Below, in pieces: positions 26,668 to 36,125 of a DNA stretch of 64,000 nucleotides; the stretch's first letter is position 1; every line of letters begins with the position of its first letter. The notes beneath the pieces were generated by a model. It was not told the DNA's origin. It saw only the letters and a list, made by a program, of their open reading frames with translations, and ran no database searches. Location of the stretch: positions 62,001-126,000 of the forward strand of contig NZ_KE386828.1 of NCBI RefSeq assembly GCF_000428985.1. Reading direction: 5' to 3'. This DNA is from Marinobacterium litorale DSM 23545. GTDB taxonomy: Bacteria > Pseudomonadota > Gammaproteobacteria > Pseudomonadales > Balneatricaceae. The translations under genes were made by a program, and so were the position numbers.

Positions 26668-26692
26668 AAAAAAAGCCCGGACAGTGCCGGGC
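26668..26692 (-). terminator. Intrinsic terminator after the MFS gene
   Basis: On the minus strand the stem GCCCGG/CCGGGC with a 6-base loop is followed by seven T residues. It insulates the bufA promoter region from the upstream MFS gene. Confidence 0.85.
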
Positions 26693-26715
26693 TTCGAGGG
26701 ATGAGTGTTTGGGTA

Positions 26716-28239
26716 TCAGCGTTTGGATCTGTCTTCGTCCTCATGCTGTTTTAGCTCAGGGGAGGACTCGGCAGGTGCTTCCGCGCCCGGGACGTCTGAC
26801 GTCGACGGCTGTTCCCTTTCGCTTCGGCGGCGCTCCCATTCCGACGCTTCCACTTCCGGCATACCAATCATCTCTCCGCCTACCTCGATATCCTCGCCGG
26901 CCGCAGACAGCTCATGTTCGGGTGTTTTCTTCTCCTCTTTAGAGGCATCATCCCCCCAGGCTTCAACCCACTCGTCCGGGAAGATATCCTCAATGGTACT
27001 GGATTTCTCTTCCTCCACATCCAGGCGAGGGTCGAACTCCCGGGATACCTGGGTTTCCGGCATCGTCGCCACATAATGTTCCTGGGCGGTGACCGGAATA
27101 GGCGGCATCAGCTTCTGACGATAACGGACGTAGATTGTGAGCAGGACCAGCAGGATCGCAAAGCCGATAAACATGGTTGCCGGTTGGAATGCTTCCATCA
27201 GCATGGAACCGGCCACCGGGCCGATAATGCTGCCGATGCCGTAGCTCAGCATCAACGCCGAGCTCGCTGCCACTCGGGCGCTGCTGTCGATGCGGTCATG
27301 GGTGAGTGCAACGGATAGCGAATTGACCAGAGAGAGTAGACCCAGTAGCGCGGCCATCAGTATCAGTCTGAGGATAAAAGGCAGGTCTACGGTGAGTGCC
27401 ACGCCGATGCTGATGAACGAGCCAACAATCGTTATAACCAGCATCACCGAGCTGCGCTGAACCCGGTCACAGATCCAACCGATGGGCCAGGCCAGCAGCA
27501 GGGCGGTTAATACAGAGGCGGTCATGACCTGTGAGACCTGAGCGATGCTCATCTGTGTCAGGCTGCCAAACAGCGGTGCCAGGGAGTAGTAGCTGCCCAG
27601 CATAATGCCGCCGGTGAAGGCGCAGGTCAGGCCCAAGGGTGCCTCTCGGTAGAGTGCGAGCAATGACATCTTAGGACCGGGCTCGATAACCGGGGATTGC
27701 ATCCGCGACAGCGTCAGCGGAATGATTGCCGCGAGCAGCACCAGGCCCGCGGCGGTAAAGGGTACCGGACTTGTGGTTTCGCTGTAGCCCACCGATAGCT
27801 GAGCCAGCGTTGAGGAACCATACGCAGCCACTTGATACAGCGCGAACAGGGTGGCGCGGTTGTTGTTGGTTGCGACAGCGCTGAACCAGCTCTCGATAAT
27901 CACGTACAGGCCCGCAGCGGTAATGCCCCCCACAAACCGTAAAAGCGCCCAGAAGTAGACCGAGTCGAGCAGTGGGTAGCTGATCGAGGCCATGGCGGTC
28001 AGCGCCGCGAATGCGGCGAAAGTCCGGATATGGCCAACCTTGGCCACCAGACTGGTGCAGTAATGCGAGCCCACGGCGAAGCCGATCGAGTAGCAGACCA
28101 TGACGAAACCCACCTGGGTGGGCGGGACGCCTTCGGCACCAAGGCGGACACCGAGATAGGTCAGAAGATAAGCATTACCGCTGATGACCAGCATCAGACT
28201 GATAAACAGGGCAGAGAGGGAAATAACGATCAGGCGCAC
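26716..28239 (-). CDS. MFS transporter (YcaD-like) with long acidic C-terminal tail
   Basis: The 507-residue protein has 12 predicted helices in residues 1-390, with the segments AGLYVIIESWFSAVATNNNRAT and ALLLAWPIGWICDRVQRSS typical of YcaD-type major facilitator proteins. Residues about 391-507 form a charged, low-complexity cytoplasmic tail rich in Glu and Asp and probably disordered. The start is GTG with GGAGT upstream. The tail is far longer than in ordinary family members (about 380-420 residues). Substrate unknown. Confidence 0.85.
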   Translation of the reverse strand: MRLIVISLSALFISLMLVISGNAYLLTYLGVRLGAEGVPPTQVGFVMVCYSIGFAVGSHYCTSLVAKVGHIRTFAAFAALTAMASISYPLLDSVYFWALLRFVGGITAAGLYVIIESWFSAVATNNNRATLFALYQVAAYGSSTLAQLSVGYSETTSPVPFTAAGLVLLAAIIPLTLSRMQSPVIEPGPKMSLLALYREAPLGLTCAFTGGIMLGSYYSLAPLFGSLTQMSIAQVSQVMTASVLTALLLAWPIGWICDRVQRSSVMLVITIVGSFISIGVALTVDLPFILRLILMAALLGLLSLVNSLSVALTHDRIDSSARVAASSALMLSYGIGSIIGPVAGSMLMEAFQPATMFIGFAILLVLLTIYVRYRQKLMPPIPVTAQEHYVATMPETQVSREFDPRLDVEEEKSSTIEDIFPDEWVEAWGDDASKEEKKTPEHELSAAGEDIEVGGEMIGMPEVEASEWERRRSEREQPSTSDVPGAEAPAESSPELKQHEDEDRSKR

Positions 28240-28358
28240 GGTCAGACTCCGTCCTTACCAATGTGAATGAATACGACCTGCCCGGTCGAGTATCTGTGTG
28301 CAGATGCGAAATTTAATAGTAGCAGGTTACGATGACAGCGGTGGTCTTATATGGGGTG

Positions 28359-28387
28359 TGACCGGCGGCCTTCCTGGCCACCGGTCA
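28359..28387 (-). terminator. Hairpin downstream of livF
   Basis: An 11-bp stem with one mismatch (TGACCGG.GGCC) and a 5-base loop lies 6 bases after the livF stop. There is no T-run, so it may be a weak terminator or a 3'-end stabiliser of the liv transcript. Confidence 0.4.
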
Positions 28388-28392
28388 GGGGG

Positions 28393-29094
28393 CTAGCCGC
28401 CCAGGTAGGCTTTACGAACCGCATCATGCGTCAAGAGCGCTTCACCGGTATCGCTCATGACCACACGACCATTCTCCAGCACGTAGCCCCGGTCAGCGAT
28501 TTTCAGTGCCTGGTGCGCGTTCTGTTCGACGAGAAATATCGTCACCCCTTCATCCCGCAGTTTTTCGATGATTTCGAATATCTGCTGAATGATGATGGGG
28601 GCCAGCCCCAGTGATGGTTCGTCCAGCAGAAGCAGTCGAGGATGGCTCATTAATGCCCGGCCGATCGCCAGCATCTGCTGCTCGCCCCCGGACATGGTGC
28701 CGCCGCGTTGGTGGTAACGCTCCTGCAGCCGGGGAAACAGTCCCAGAACATGCTGTAGCTGAGCTTCGTAGGTGGACTTGTCACTGAAGTAAGCCCCCAT
28801 GTGCAGGTTTTCGGCCACGGTCAGCCCCGGGAAAATGCGCCGGCCTTCCGGTACCACGGCCAGTCCCTTGCGCATGATCAAGGAGGTGGGCATCTGGGCA
28901 ATTGTCTCGCCCTCGAACAAAATCTCACCGGACGACGCCTGAGGCGAACCGCAGACGGTCATCATCAATGTGGTTTTTCCGGCCCCGTTGGCACCGATCA
29001 GCGTGACGATCTCACCCTGATTAACGGTGATTGAAACGTCATGGAGAGCCTGGATCTGGCCGTAGTGTGTATTTACATTTTTGAGTTCAAGCAT
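28393..29094 (-). CDS. livF: Branched-chain amino acid ABC transporter ATPase LivF
   Basis: The 233-residue ATPase has Walker A GANGAGKTTLMMTVCG, signature MSGGEQQMLAIGRALM, Walker B LLLLDEPSLGL and the H-loop EQNAH, with the LivF-type ending. LivF and LivG power import through LivH/LivM. It starts 2 bases after the livG stop. The family transports leucine, isoleucine and valine but also amides, urea and other amino acids, so the ligand is open. Confidence 0.94.
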   Translation of the reverse strand: MLELKNVNTHYGQIQALHDVSITVNQGEIVTLIGANGAGKTTLMMTVCGSPQASSGEILFEGETIAQMPTSLIMRKGLAVVPEGRRIFPGLTVAENLHMGAYFSDKSTYEAQLQHVLGLFPRLQERYHQRGGTMSGGEQQMLAIGRALMSHPRLLLLDEPSLGLAPIIIQQIFEIIEKLRDEGVTIFLVEQNAHQALKIADRGYVLENGRVVMSDTGEALLTHDAVRKAYLGG

Positions 29095-29096
29095 GT

Positions 29097-29864
29097 TTAG
29101 CTCTCCCCCAGGTAGGCTTTAATAACATCGGGATTCTCTTTGACATCCATCGGCGACCCATCCGCCAGTGGGGTGCCCTGCGCGATCACGTAGATGTGAT
29201 CGGAGATTCCCATGACCAGGCCCATATCGTGCTCGATCAGCAGCACGGATATCTCATGCTCATCCCGCAGTCGGATGATCAGTTCATCCAGCTCCTTGGT
29301 TTCCTTGGGGTTGAGGCCCGCAGCGGGCTCATCCAGCATCAGAAGCTCCGGCTGAGTTACCATGCAGCGTGCGATCTCCAGCTTGCGCTGCTGACCGTAA
29401 GCCAGATATCCCGCCTCACGGTTGGCGTGCTCAAGCAGATCGACCTCTTCCAGCCAGTAGATCGCCCGGTCCATCGCTTCCTGCTCCAACCGTTTGTACC
29501 CCGGGGTTTTGAGCATGCCGGAGAGCAGGTTGGTGTTGAGGTGGCGGTGCTGAGCCACCAGCATGTTCTCGATCACGGTCATCCGTTTGAACAGACGCAC
29601 GTGCTGAAACGTGCGCACCAGCCCTTTGCGGGAGATCTGGAAATCCTTGAGTCCGGCGAGTTGCTCACCGCGAAACAGAATGCTGCCATCCGTCGGGATA
29701 TAGAAGCCGGACAGGCAGTTAAAGACCGTAGTTTTACCGGCCCCGTTGGGGCCGATGATGGATACGATCTGACGGTTTTTGACCTTCAGATTGACCTCGT
29801 TAACCGCGAGCAGACCACCGAAGCGCATGGTCAGCTCGTTTACATCAAGCAGTAACTGACTCAT
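29097..29864 (-). CDS. livG: Branched-chain amino acid ABC transporter ATPase LivG
   Basis: The gene starts at 29864, where ATG overlaps the livM stop by 4 bases (ATGA), giving 255 residues beginning [17 protein letters not shown]. The reading frame stays open upstream into livM, but that extension is not homologous to ATPases. Walker A is [16 protein letters not shown], the signature region is [15 protein letters not shown], and Walker B is [13 protein letters not shown]. Confidence 0.95.
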   Translation of the reverse strand: MSQLLLDVNELTMRFGGLLAVNEVNLKVKNRQIVSIIGPNGAGKTTVFNCLSGFYIPTDGSILFRGEQLAGLKDFQISRKGLVRTFQHVRLFKRMTVIENMLVAQHRHLNTNLLSGMLKTPGYKRLEQEAMDRAIYWLEEVDLLEHANREAGYLAYGQQRKLEIARCMVTQPELLMLDEPAAGLNPKETKELDELIIRLRDEHEISVLLIEHDMGLVMGISDHIYVIAQGTPLADGSPMDVKENPDVIKAYLGES

Positions 29865-31117
29865 TGTTGTTTCAACTCCAGGTGGGGACGCTTCATCGGC
29901 ACCAGGCCCTGGGGACGCCAGCGCATCATCAGTACCATCAGCAGACCGAACATCAGCATCCGGTACTCGGAAAACTCGCGGGCCAACTCCGGCAAAATCG
30001 TCATCACGATGGCCGCACAGATCACGCCCACCTGAGAGCCCATGCCGCCCAGAACCACAATGGCCAGAATGATTGCTGATTCGATAAAGATGAACGATTC
30101 CGGGCTGATAAAGCCCTGACGCGCGGCAAAGAAACACCCGGCGAAACCGGCCGTAGATGCACCCAGCGTGAACGCGGAGAGTTTGATCACGGTACGGTTC
30201 AGGCCCAATGAGCGACAGGCGATCTCATCTTCACGCAGCGCCTCCCAGGCGCGGCCGATCGGCATCCGCATCAACCGATTGATCAGGTAAAGCACGATCA
30301 GTACCAGTACCACGGCGATCAGATAGAGGAAGATTACCTTCTGGCTGCTGTCGTAATCGATCCCGAAGAACTCGTGGAAACTCTGCGAGCCCTCGCTGAC
30401 CCGTCGGCTGAACTCAAGCCCGAACAGGGTTGGCTTTTCGATACCGGAGATACCGTTGGGGCCACCGGTCAGGTCGGTCCAGTTATTGAGCAGGATACGG
30501 ATGATTTCACCAAAGCCCAACGTGACGATCGCCAGATAGTCGCCCCGCAGGCGCAGGACCGGGAAGCCGAGAATAAAGCCAAAGAAGGCGGCAAGCATGG
30601 CGGCGATCGGCAGACAGACCCAGAACGAGAGTCCGAAGTATTCCGACAGCAGGGCGTAGGTGTACGCGCCCACCGCGTAGAAGGCCACATAGCCCAGATC
30701 GAGAAGGCCGGCCAGACCCACAACGATATTGAGGCCCAGGCCCAGCATGATGTAGATCAGCGTCAGCGTAGCCAGATCGACAGCGCCCCGGGACACCATG
30801 AACGGCCAGATCAGCATCCCGACGATCAGCGCCGAGAACGCCCAGGGCTTGATAACACGCCATTTGGATTCTTCCGGCTTGAGGGCGGCCAGGTTGGGTT
30901 TGGGCATCCGGCCGAAAAACGCATCAATCTGCGGTGAAAACAGCTGAACGAAGAAGACCAGTGCGATACCGGCGATAATCCAGATCCAGCGCTCTGCATC
31001 GGCACCCTGAACAGTGAGGGCTGTGCCTTCCGCGTTCAGTTGGACGCCCAGCATCAGACAGGTCAGTACCAGGGTGATACCGGCTGCAAAAACGGCATTG
31101 TACAAAGTTCCGCGCAT
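29861..31117 (-). CDS. livM: Branched-chain amino acid ABC transporter permease LivM
   Basis: The 418-residue permease has an N-terminal extra helix pair and the LivM core with [47 protein letters not shown] and the coupling region [24 protein letters not shown] overlaps with both livH upstream and livG downstream show tight coupling. It forms the membrane channel with LivH. Confidence 0.94.
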   Translation of the reverse strand: MRGTLYNAVFAAGITLVLTCLMLGVQLNAEGTALTVQGADAERWIWIIAGIALVFFVQLFSPQIDAFFGRMPKPNLAALKPEESKWRVIKPWAFSALIVGMLIWPFMVSRGAVDLATLTLIYIMLGLGLNIVVGLAGLLDLGYVAFYAVGAYTYALLSEYFGLSFWVCLPIAAMLAAFFGFILGFPVLRLRGDYLAIVTLGFGEIIRILLNNWTDLTGGPNGISGIEKPTLFGLEFSRRVSEGSQSFHEFFGIDYDSSQKVIFLYLIAVVLVLIVLYLINRLMRMPIGRAWEALREDEIACRSLGLNRTVIKLSAFTLGASTAGFAGCFFAARQGFISPESFIFIESAIILAIVVLGGMGSQVGVICAAIVMTILPELAREFSEYRMLMFGLLMVLMMRWRPQGLVPMKRPHLELKQQ

Positions 31118-32046
31118 CAGACTTTCTCCACCTCCGGTTTACCCAGAATGCCGGTGGGCCGGAACAGAAGAATCAGCACCAGCAGACTGAAAGCCACCAC
31201 ATCTTTGTATTCAGACGGGAAATAAGCGGCGGTGAGCGCTTCGGTCACGCCCAGAATCAGGCCCCCCAGCATGGCACCTGGAATTGAGCCGATACCACCC
31301 AGAACCGCTGCCGTGAAAGCTTTAAGACCCGCGATAAACCCGATAAATGGATTCACGACGCCGTAATAGAGCCCAAGCAGCAGGCCTGCAACAGCAGCGA
31401 GTGCGGCACCAATCACAAAGGTCATGGCGATGATGCGGTTGGTGTCGATTCCCAGCAGGTTGGTCATGCCGATATCTTCGGCACAGGCGCGACAGGCTCG
31501 GCCCATCCGGGATCGGGAGATGAACAGCGTCAGTACCGTCATCGAGATCAGGGTGACCACCCAGATCAGCAACTGCATCCAGGAGATAGTGACCTGGAAG
31601 GTTTCCAGAGAGCCGAACTCGACCAGAGAGCCGGAGACCAGCGGCGGCATGGCGACATCCCGGGATCCCTGGGCCAGAACCACATAGTTCTGCAGGAATA
31701 TGGACATGCCGATTGCCGAAATCAGGGCGATCAAGCGATTGGAACCGCGCAATGGTCGGTAGGCGACCCGCTCGATGGCCCAGCCGTAACTGCTGGCCAC
31801 AACCATGGCCACCACTAGGGCGATAAATAGAACAACGGGAAGGGCGACCATGCCCATGCCCAGCAGGCCCGTGATCACGATAAACGCGACATAGGAGCCG
31901 ATCATATAGATCTCGCCGTGAGCGAAGTTGATCATGCCAATGATGCCGTAGACCATTGTGTAGCCAATGGCGATCAGGGCATAAGTCGAGCCGATAGTCA
32001 GTCCATTGATGATCTGCTGCAGAAAATAAAGGCTGGCTTCAGTCAT
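31117..32046 (-). CDS. livH: Branched-chain amino acid ABC transporter permease LivH
   Basis: The 309-residue permease has the typical [36 protein letters not shown] opening region and [20 protein letters not shown] as the cytoplasmic coupling loop. It ends in a helix followed by [12 protein letters not shown]. The gene lies between the binding protein gene, separated by a hairpin, and livM. Confidence 0.94.
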   Translation of the reverse strand: MTEASLYFLQQIINGLTIGSTYALIAIGYTMVYGIIGMINFAHGEIYMIGSYVAFIVITGLLGMGMVALPVVLFIALVVAMVVASSYGWAIERVAYRPLRGSNRLIALISAIGMSIFLQNYVVLAQGSRDVAMPPLVSGSLVEFGSLETFQVTISWMQLLIWVVTLISMTVLTLFISRSRMGRACRACAEDIGMTNLLGIDTNRIIAMTFVIGAALAAVAGLLLGLYYGVVNPFIGFIAGLKAFTAAVLGGIGSIPGAMLGGLILGVTEALTAAYFPSEYKDVVAFSLLVLILLFRPTGILGKPEVEKV

Positions 32047-32071
32047 CGATACATTACCAGTAGATAAACAG

Positions 32072-32099
32072 ATACCCCTGGCCGAAGGCGCAGGGGTAT
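32072..32099 (-). terminator. Hairpin between the liv binding-protein gene and livH
   Basis: A 9-bp perfect stem (ATACCCCTG and complement) with a 10-base loop is followed on the minus strand by CTGTTTATC. The position suits partial termination, giving more binding protein than membrane subunits. Confidence 0.6.
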
Positions 32100-32125
32100 T
32101 GAGTTCAGTGAGGAACCGTCAGGGA

Positions 32126-33238
32126 TTACTGAGCGGCAGTTTTTGAACCGTCAGCGTGCAGTTCGTACACGAGGAAGGTGGACTCTGTCAGGTCACCTGC
32201 TTCGTTGTACTTGACGGTACCGATGGCGGTATCGAAGCTGTTGGCTTTCATGTACTCAGCCATGGCGATGGGATCGGTGCTGTCGATCGCTTCGATGGTG
32301 CTCGCCATCACCTGTACAGCGGCATAAGCCGGGAATACGAAAGGACCGGTGGGATCTTCACCCTTTTCTTTAATGGCTGCAACGCGCTCTGCGTTTTCCG
32401 GGTTTTGATCGAAGCTCTTCGGTGCGGTAGCGAGAACACCTTCTACCGCTTCGCCGGCGATCTTGGCCAGGTCAGAGTTTACGATACCTTCAGGGCCCAT
32501 GAACTGAGCTTCAAAGCCCTTCTCCATGCTTTGACGCAGGATCAGGCCCAGCTCCGGGTGGTAACCACCGTAGTAAACGAAGTCCACGTCGGCTTTTTGC
32601 AGTTTGGCGATCAGGGCGGAGAAGTCTTTGTCACCGGCTGTTACACCTTCAAACATGACCGGCTCGATTCCGGCATCTACCAGTGCGTCACGCACCGTAG
32701 TCGCCAGACCTTCACCGTACTGCTGCTTGTCGTGAATGACCGCGATACGCTCAGGCTTGACGGTGCCGGAGATGTAATCGGCAGCCAGTGAGCCCTGCAG
32801 GCTGTCCAGACCGATGGTACGGAAAATCAGGTCGTAACCTTTTTCAGTGATGCTCGGAGAAGTGGAAGCGGCGGTAATCATCAGCACGCCTTCCTCTTCA
32901 TAGATATCGGAGGCGGGTTCGGTGGAGCTGGAGCAGAGGTGACCCACAACGTGCATGATGCCGTCATTGATGATCTTGTTGGCAACAGCGACCGCTTGTT
33001 TCGGGTCGCAGGCGTCGTCATAAATAACGCCTTCCACATCCATACCGTTGATGCCGCCATTGGCATTCAGGTAATCGATAGCGGCCGTTACGCCGATCTT
33101 CTGCATGTCACCGTATTGAGCGACAGGGCCGGTGGCCGGGCCTGCCAGCGCGATTTTCAGAGTTTCCGCCTGGGCGGCGCCGCTGATAGCCAGTGCAGTC
33201 GCGGCTGCAATCAGGGTCTTGCTGAAGCGTTTCACCAT
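32126..33238 (-). CDS. livJ: Branched-chain amino acid type ABC transporter substrate-binding protein (LivJ/LivK)
   Basis: The periplasmic protein has 370 residues from the ATG at 33238, which gives a clean signal peptide (MVKRFSKTLIAAATALAISG, then AAQA). An upstream in-frame ATG at 33307 would hide it. Family features are LKIALAGPATGPVAQYGD, VIYDDACDPKQAVAVANKII and VVGHLCSSSTEPAS, with the conserved cysteine pair. It is the first and probably most expressed gene of the liv operon. It may serve leucine-type or other amino acids; the neighbouring catabolic island makes a lysine-derived or amino acid substrate possible. Confidence 0.92.
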   Translation of the reverse strand: MVKRFSKTLIAAATALAISGAAQAETLKIALAGPATGPVAQYGDMQKIGVTAAIDYLNANGGINGMDVEGVIYDDACDPKQAVAVANKIINDGIMHVVGHLCSSSTEPASDIYEEEGVLMITAASTSPSITEKGYDLIFRTIGLDSLQGSLAADYISGTVKPERIAVIHDKQQYGEGLATTVRDALVDAGIEPVMFEGVTAGDKDFSALIAKLQKADVDFVYYGGYHPELGLILRQSMEKGFEAQFMGPEGIVNSDLAKIAGEAVEGVLATAPKSFDQNPENAERVAAIKEKGEDPTGPFVFPAYAAVQVMASTIEAIDSTDPIAMAEYMKANSFDTAIGTVKYNEAGDLTESTFLVYELHADGSKTAAQ

Positions 33239-33385
33239 TGTTCTTTTCCCCTTCATCCATTCGTCTGTGGACCCGGTCGGGCCACTGATGGTTAGCAAGT
33301 TGGACAACCGTCTGATTATTACACAGATAAAAATTGCCGGTACAGGCAGGTTTTACTTTTTATCGACTAATTTCCGGGCTTCGGG

Positions 33386-34321
33386 CTAATCAGGCGCAGA
33401 TTCTGTCAGTTTTTCCTCCAGTAGCGAGATGAAAAGGTCTCTTGCCTTGTTGGGACGCGCTGACTTGCGCACGATCGCACCCAGGTCCAGTCGATAGTGA
33501 TGGGCGTCGGGCTGTAGTGCCCGCAGCTCACCGGGCTCGGTTTCATTGGCGACATAAAACTCGGGCAGGAAGCCGGTGTACCGTCCGGACCGGATCAGTG
33601 CCAGCCGGGTTTCATAGTAGTAGGCGGTGGCGCGCAGTTCCATCTGCTCGATCAGGCGCGCCGCGTCGCGATGGGGTTTTAAGCCCGCCTGCACAAACGG
33701 TTGTTCATCGATCAAGGCGGCCGTGAGCTCCTTGTCCGGGACGTTGAACAGTGGATGGCGCTGGTGGCAATACAGGCGGCAGATGTCGGTGAACAGGTGA
33801 ATGTAGTCCAGTCCTTCGATCTGCCGATGAATCGGCACAAAGCCGACTTCGGCCTCCTCGTTGATCACCATCTGCTCGATCTCCGACATGGAGGCCACGT
33901 CAACGGTGATGTAGACATCGGGCGCCAGTTCATTCACCCGGTTGATCAGGTCGGGCAGCCCCAGCCTCGGATCGCCGCTGACCGTATCGGAAAAGATCAG
34001 GCGCAGGTCGCCCGACAGCGTTGCGTTAAGGTTGTTGACGGTTGACCGGAACTCCTCCACCGAGCCAAACAGCCGCTGTGCCGCTTCATAAATGACGCGC
34101 CCCTCTTCGGTGAGGGCAAAACCGGCACGGCCACGCTGGCAGAGCTTGAGGTTGAGTCGTGCTTCCAGATTGGCGATATGAATGCTGATGGTAGAGCGGG
34201 TGATGTTGAGCTCGGTTTCGGCGGCCGAGAAACCGCCGCACTGCACCACCGTGGTGAAAACCTTGAGTTGCTTGATCTCGAAATCGCCGACCTGGCCGAG
34301 CCAGTACTTGCGTTGGGACAT
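33386..34321 (-). CDS. LysR family transcriptional regulator
   Basis: The 311-residue protein has an N-terminal winged helix-turn-helix (about 15-75, FTTVVQCGGFSAAETELNITRSTISIHIANLE) and a C-terminal effector domain (about 105-300). It is divergent from the omega-aminotransferase gene (235 bases between) and downstream of none of the liv genes' promoters, so either unit could be its target. The intergenic region holds a perfect palindrome. The effector is unknown. Confidence 0.9.
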   Translation of the reverse strand: MSQRKYWLGQVGDFEIKQLKVFTTVVQCGGFSAAETELNITRSTISIHIANLEARLNLKLCQRGRAGFALTEEGRVIYEAAQRLFGSVEEFRSTVNNLNATLSGDLRLIFSDTVSGDPRLGLPDLINRVNELAPDVYITVDVASMSEIEQMVINEEAEVGFVPIHRQIEGLDYIHLFTDICRLYCHQRHPLFNVPDKELTAALIDEQPFVQAGLKPHRDAARLIEQMELRATAYYYETRLALIRSGRYTGFLPEFYVANETEPGELRALQPDAHHYRLDLGAIVRKSARPNKARDLFISLLEEKLTESAPD

Positions 34322-34495
34322 GATCTGGGGAAGCTCCGGTTTTTAAACGCCATCCTACCACAGGGAAAAACAGAAACAGCGGCCTCAATTAACGTAGCGG
34401 CGAGACTTGGGACGAAAGTTTGATGCGGATAAACCTGGGCTTTTATGCGGCGAGGTTTTTCGCGCTGTCATCCGCAGCCTACACTCGATTCCATA

Positions 34496-34507
34496 CGTTC
34501 ATGAACG
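34496..34507. promoter_or_regulatory. Perfect 12-bp palindrome upstream of the aminotransferase
   Basis: CGTTCATGAACG lies about 50 bases before the aminotransferase start, in the divergent region with the LysR gene. A related half (CGTGAAC) follows 18 bases later. It is an operator candidate. Confidence 0.35.
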
Positions 34508-34556
34508 GATAACAAAGTCGTGTCCGTGAACCCAACGCGAATGACAGGTCAGTACA

Positions 34557-35870
34557 ATGAAGAACTACCAAAGCATGGATCACTTCTGGATGCCGTTTAC
34601 GGCCAACCGGGCCTTCAAAGCGGCGCCGCGTATTATCGAGCGTGCCGAGGGCGTCTGGCTGTATAACGACAAAGGTGAAAAAATCCTCGATGCCACCGCA
34701 GGCCTGTGGTGCGTCAACGCCGGTCATGGCCGCACCCGGATTGCCGAGGCAATGGCAGCTCAGGCGGTCAAGCTGGACTACAGCTCCCCGTTTAACCTGG
34801 GCCATGATATCGGCTTCGAGTTTGCCGAGCGTCTGGTTAAGTACACGCCCGAAAACCTGAACCGCGTCTTCTTCGCCAACTCAGGCTCGGAGGCGGTGGA
34901 AAGTGCCCTGAAAATCGCACTGGCTTACCAGAATGCCCGCGGTAAAAAAGGGAAGTATCGTTTTATCGGCCGCGAAAAGGGCTACCACGGTGTGAACTTT
35001 GGCGGTATCTCCGTCGGCGGCCTGACACCGAACCGCAAAGGTTTCGGCCCGCTGCTGCCTGTTGATCACCTGCCTCATACTCTGGATGTGGAACGCAATG
35101 CGTTCAGCCAGGGGCTGCCGGAACACGGCCTGGAAAAAGCGGATCAGCTTGAGAACCTGCTGCAGTTCCACGACCCGGACAGCATCGCAGCTGTGATTGT
35201 GGAACCGGTTTCGGGTGCGGGGGGCGTTGTTCTGCCGCCGATCGGCTACCTGAAGAAGCTGCGCGAGATCTGTACGCGCCATGATGTGTTGCTGATCTTT
35301 GATGAAGTGATCACCGGTTGGGGACGCCTGGGTGCTCCGTTCGCCTCACAGAAGTTTGATGTTGAGCCGGACATGATCACCTCCGCCAAGGGTATTACCA
35401 ACGGTGTGGCACCGCTTGGCGCCGTGTTTGTGCGCGATGAAATCTACGACACCGTCGTGAATGCGGCACCGGAGAACACGATCGAGTTCTTCCACGGGTA
35501 TACCTATTCCGCTCATCCGGTCTCCTGTGCGGCGGGTCTGGCAACGCTGGATATCTACGAGCAGGAAGGGCTGCTGGAACGTGCCAGCGGTGAGATCGGG
35601 GAATACTGGCAGGCGGGCCTGCACTCGCTGAAGGGCGAGCCGGGTATCGTCGATGCCCGAAACTGCGGGTTGATCGGTGCGGTTCAGTTTGCAGCGCCGG
35701 ACGGTTCTCTGGTGGGCCCCAAGATCATGCAGCGCTGCTACGAGAAAGGCCTCTCAGTACGCGCTGTCGGCGACATCATTGCCTTCTCGCCACCGCTGAT
35801 CATCGAAAAGCCCCACATCGATCAGATCGTGGAAACGCTGAGCGGTATCGCTCGTGAGATGTTTGGCTGA
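34557..35870 (+). CDS. Class III omega-aminotransferase (beta-alanine/omega-amino acid:pyruvate type)
   Basis: The 437-residue PLP enzyme closely follows the Pseudomonas omega-amino acid:pyruvate aminotransferase: HFWMPFTANRAFKAAPRII, ANSGSEAVESALKIALAY, NRKGFGPLLPVDHLPHT and FFHGYTYSAHPVSCAAGLA. The PLP lysine is K278 in SAKGITNG, and DEVITGWGR carries the PLP-ring aspartate. It transfers an amino group from an omega-amino acid or amine to pyruvate. Beside csiD, lhgO and gabD, 5-aminovalerate or 4-aminobutyrate is a reasonable substrate, but beta-alanine or taurine cannot be excluded. A strong terminator follows. Confidence 0.88.
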   Translation: MKNYQSMDHFWMPFTANRAFKAAPRIIERAEGVWLYNDKGEKILDATAGLWCVNAGHGRTRIAEAMAAQAVKLDYSSPFNLGHDIGFEFAERLVKYTPENLNRVFFANSGSEAVESALKIALAYQNARGKKGKYRFIGREKGYHGVNFGGISVGGLTPNRKGFGPLLPVDHLPHTLDVERNAFSQGLPEHGLEKADQLENLLQFHDPDSIAAVIVEPVSGAGGVVLPPIGYLKKLREICTRHDVLLIFDEVITGWGRLGAPFASQKFDVEPDMITSAKGITNGVAPLGAVFVRDEIYDTVVNAAPENTIEFFHGYTYSAHPVSCAAGLATLDIYEQEGLLERASGEIGEYWQAGLHSLKGEPGIVDARNCGLIGAVQFAAPDGSLVGPKIMQRCYEKGLSVRAVGDIIAFSPPLIIEKPHIDQIVETLSGIAREMFG

Positions 35871-35949
35871 GTAACACGGGTCCTCATCACCCCTGGTGTG
35901 CAGGCATGCTCTGATCGCCGTCGCGCTTGAGCCGTGCACATCGTGCTTT

Positions 35950-35986
35950 ACCGGGTTTCCGCTCCGCAGGGAAACCCGGTTTTTTT
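35950..35986 (+). terminator. Intrinsic terminator after the aminotransferase
   Basis: A perfect 11-bp stem (ACCGGGTTTCC and complement) with a 9-base loop is followed by six further T residues. Confidence 0.9.
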
Positions 35987-36000
35987 ATGTGCAGGAGGTA

Positions 36001-36090
36001 CGGTATTCCGCGAGCGCATGGATGCGCAGAACTGCGCCTGCTGATCGACAGCGATGACACGCGGTATTCCGCGAGCGCATGGATGCGCAG
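36001..36090. repeat. Two exact 29-bp palindromic repeats with a 32-bp spacer
   Basis: The 29-bp unit that begins CGGTATTCCGCGAG and ends with GCGCATGGATGCGCAG occurs at 36001-36029 and 36062-36090, identical in both, separated by 32 bases. Inside it GCGCAT-GG-ATGCGC is a 6-bp inverted repeat. Flanking both sides are related modules, ATGTGCAGGAGGTACGG (from 35987) and ATGTACAGGACGTACGG (from 36099). No coding role is seen. The geometry equals type I-E CRISPR, but the mosaic of flanking hairpins suggests a dispersed intergenic repeat family. Confidence 0.75.
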
Positions 36091-36125
36091 GAGCGGTTAT
36101 GTACAGGACGTACGGTTATTGTTTT

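Noticed and set aside
29865-30137. A 91-codon N-terminal extension of LivG
   Set aside because: The extension lies within livM; the ATG overlapping the livM stop gives the normal LivG length.
36001-36090. A minimal CRISPR array
   Set aside because: Only two repeats are present, the palindrome is off-centre, related hairpin modules flank it and no cas gene is adjacent. It is kept as a finding because the spacing is striking.
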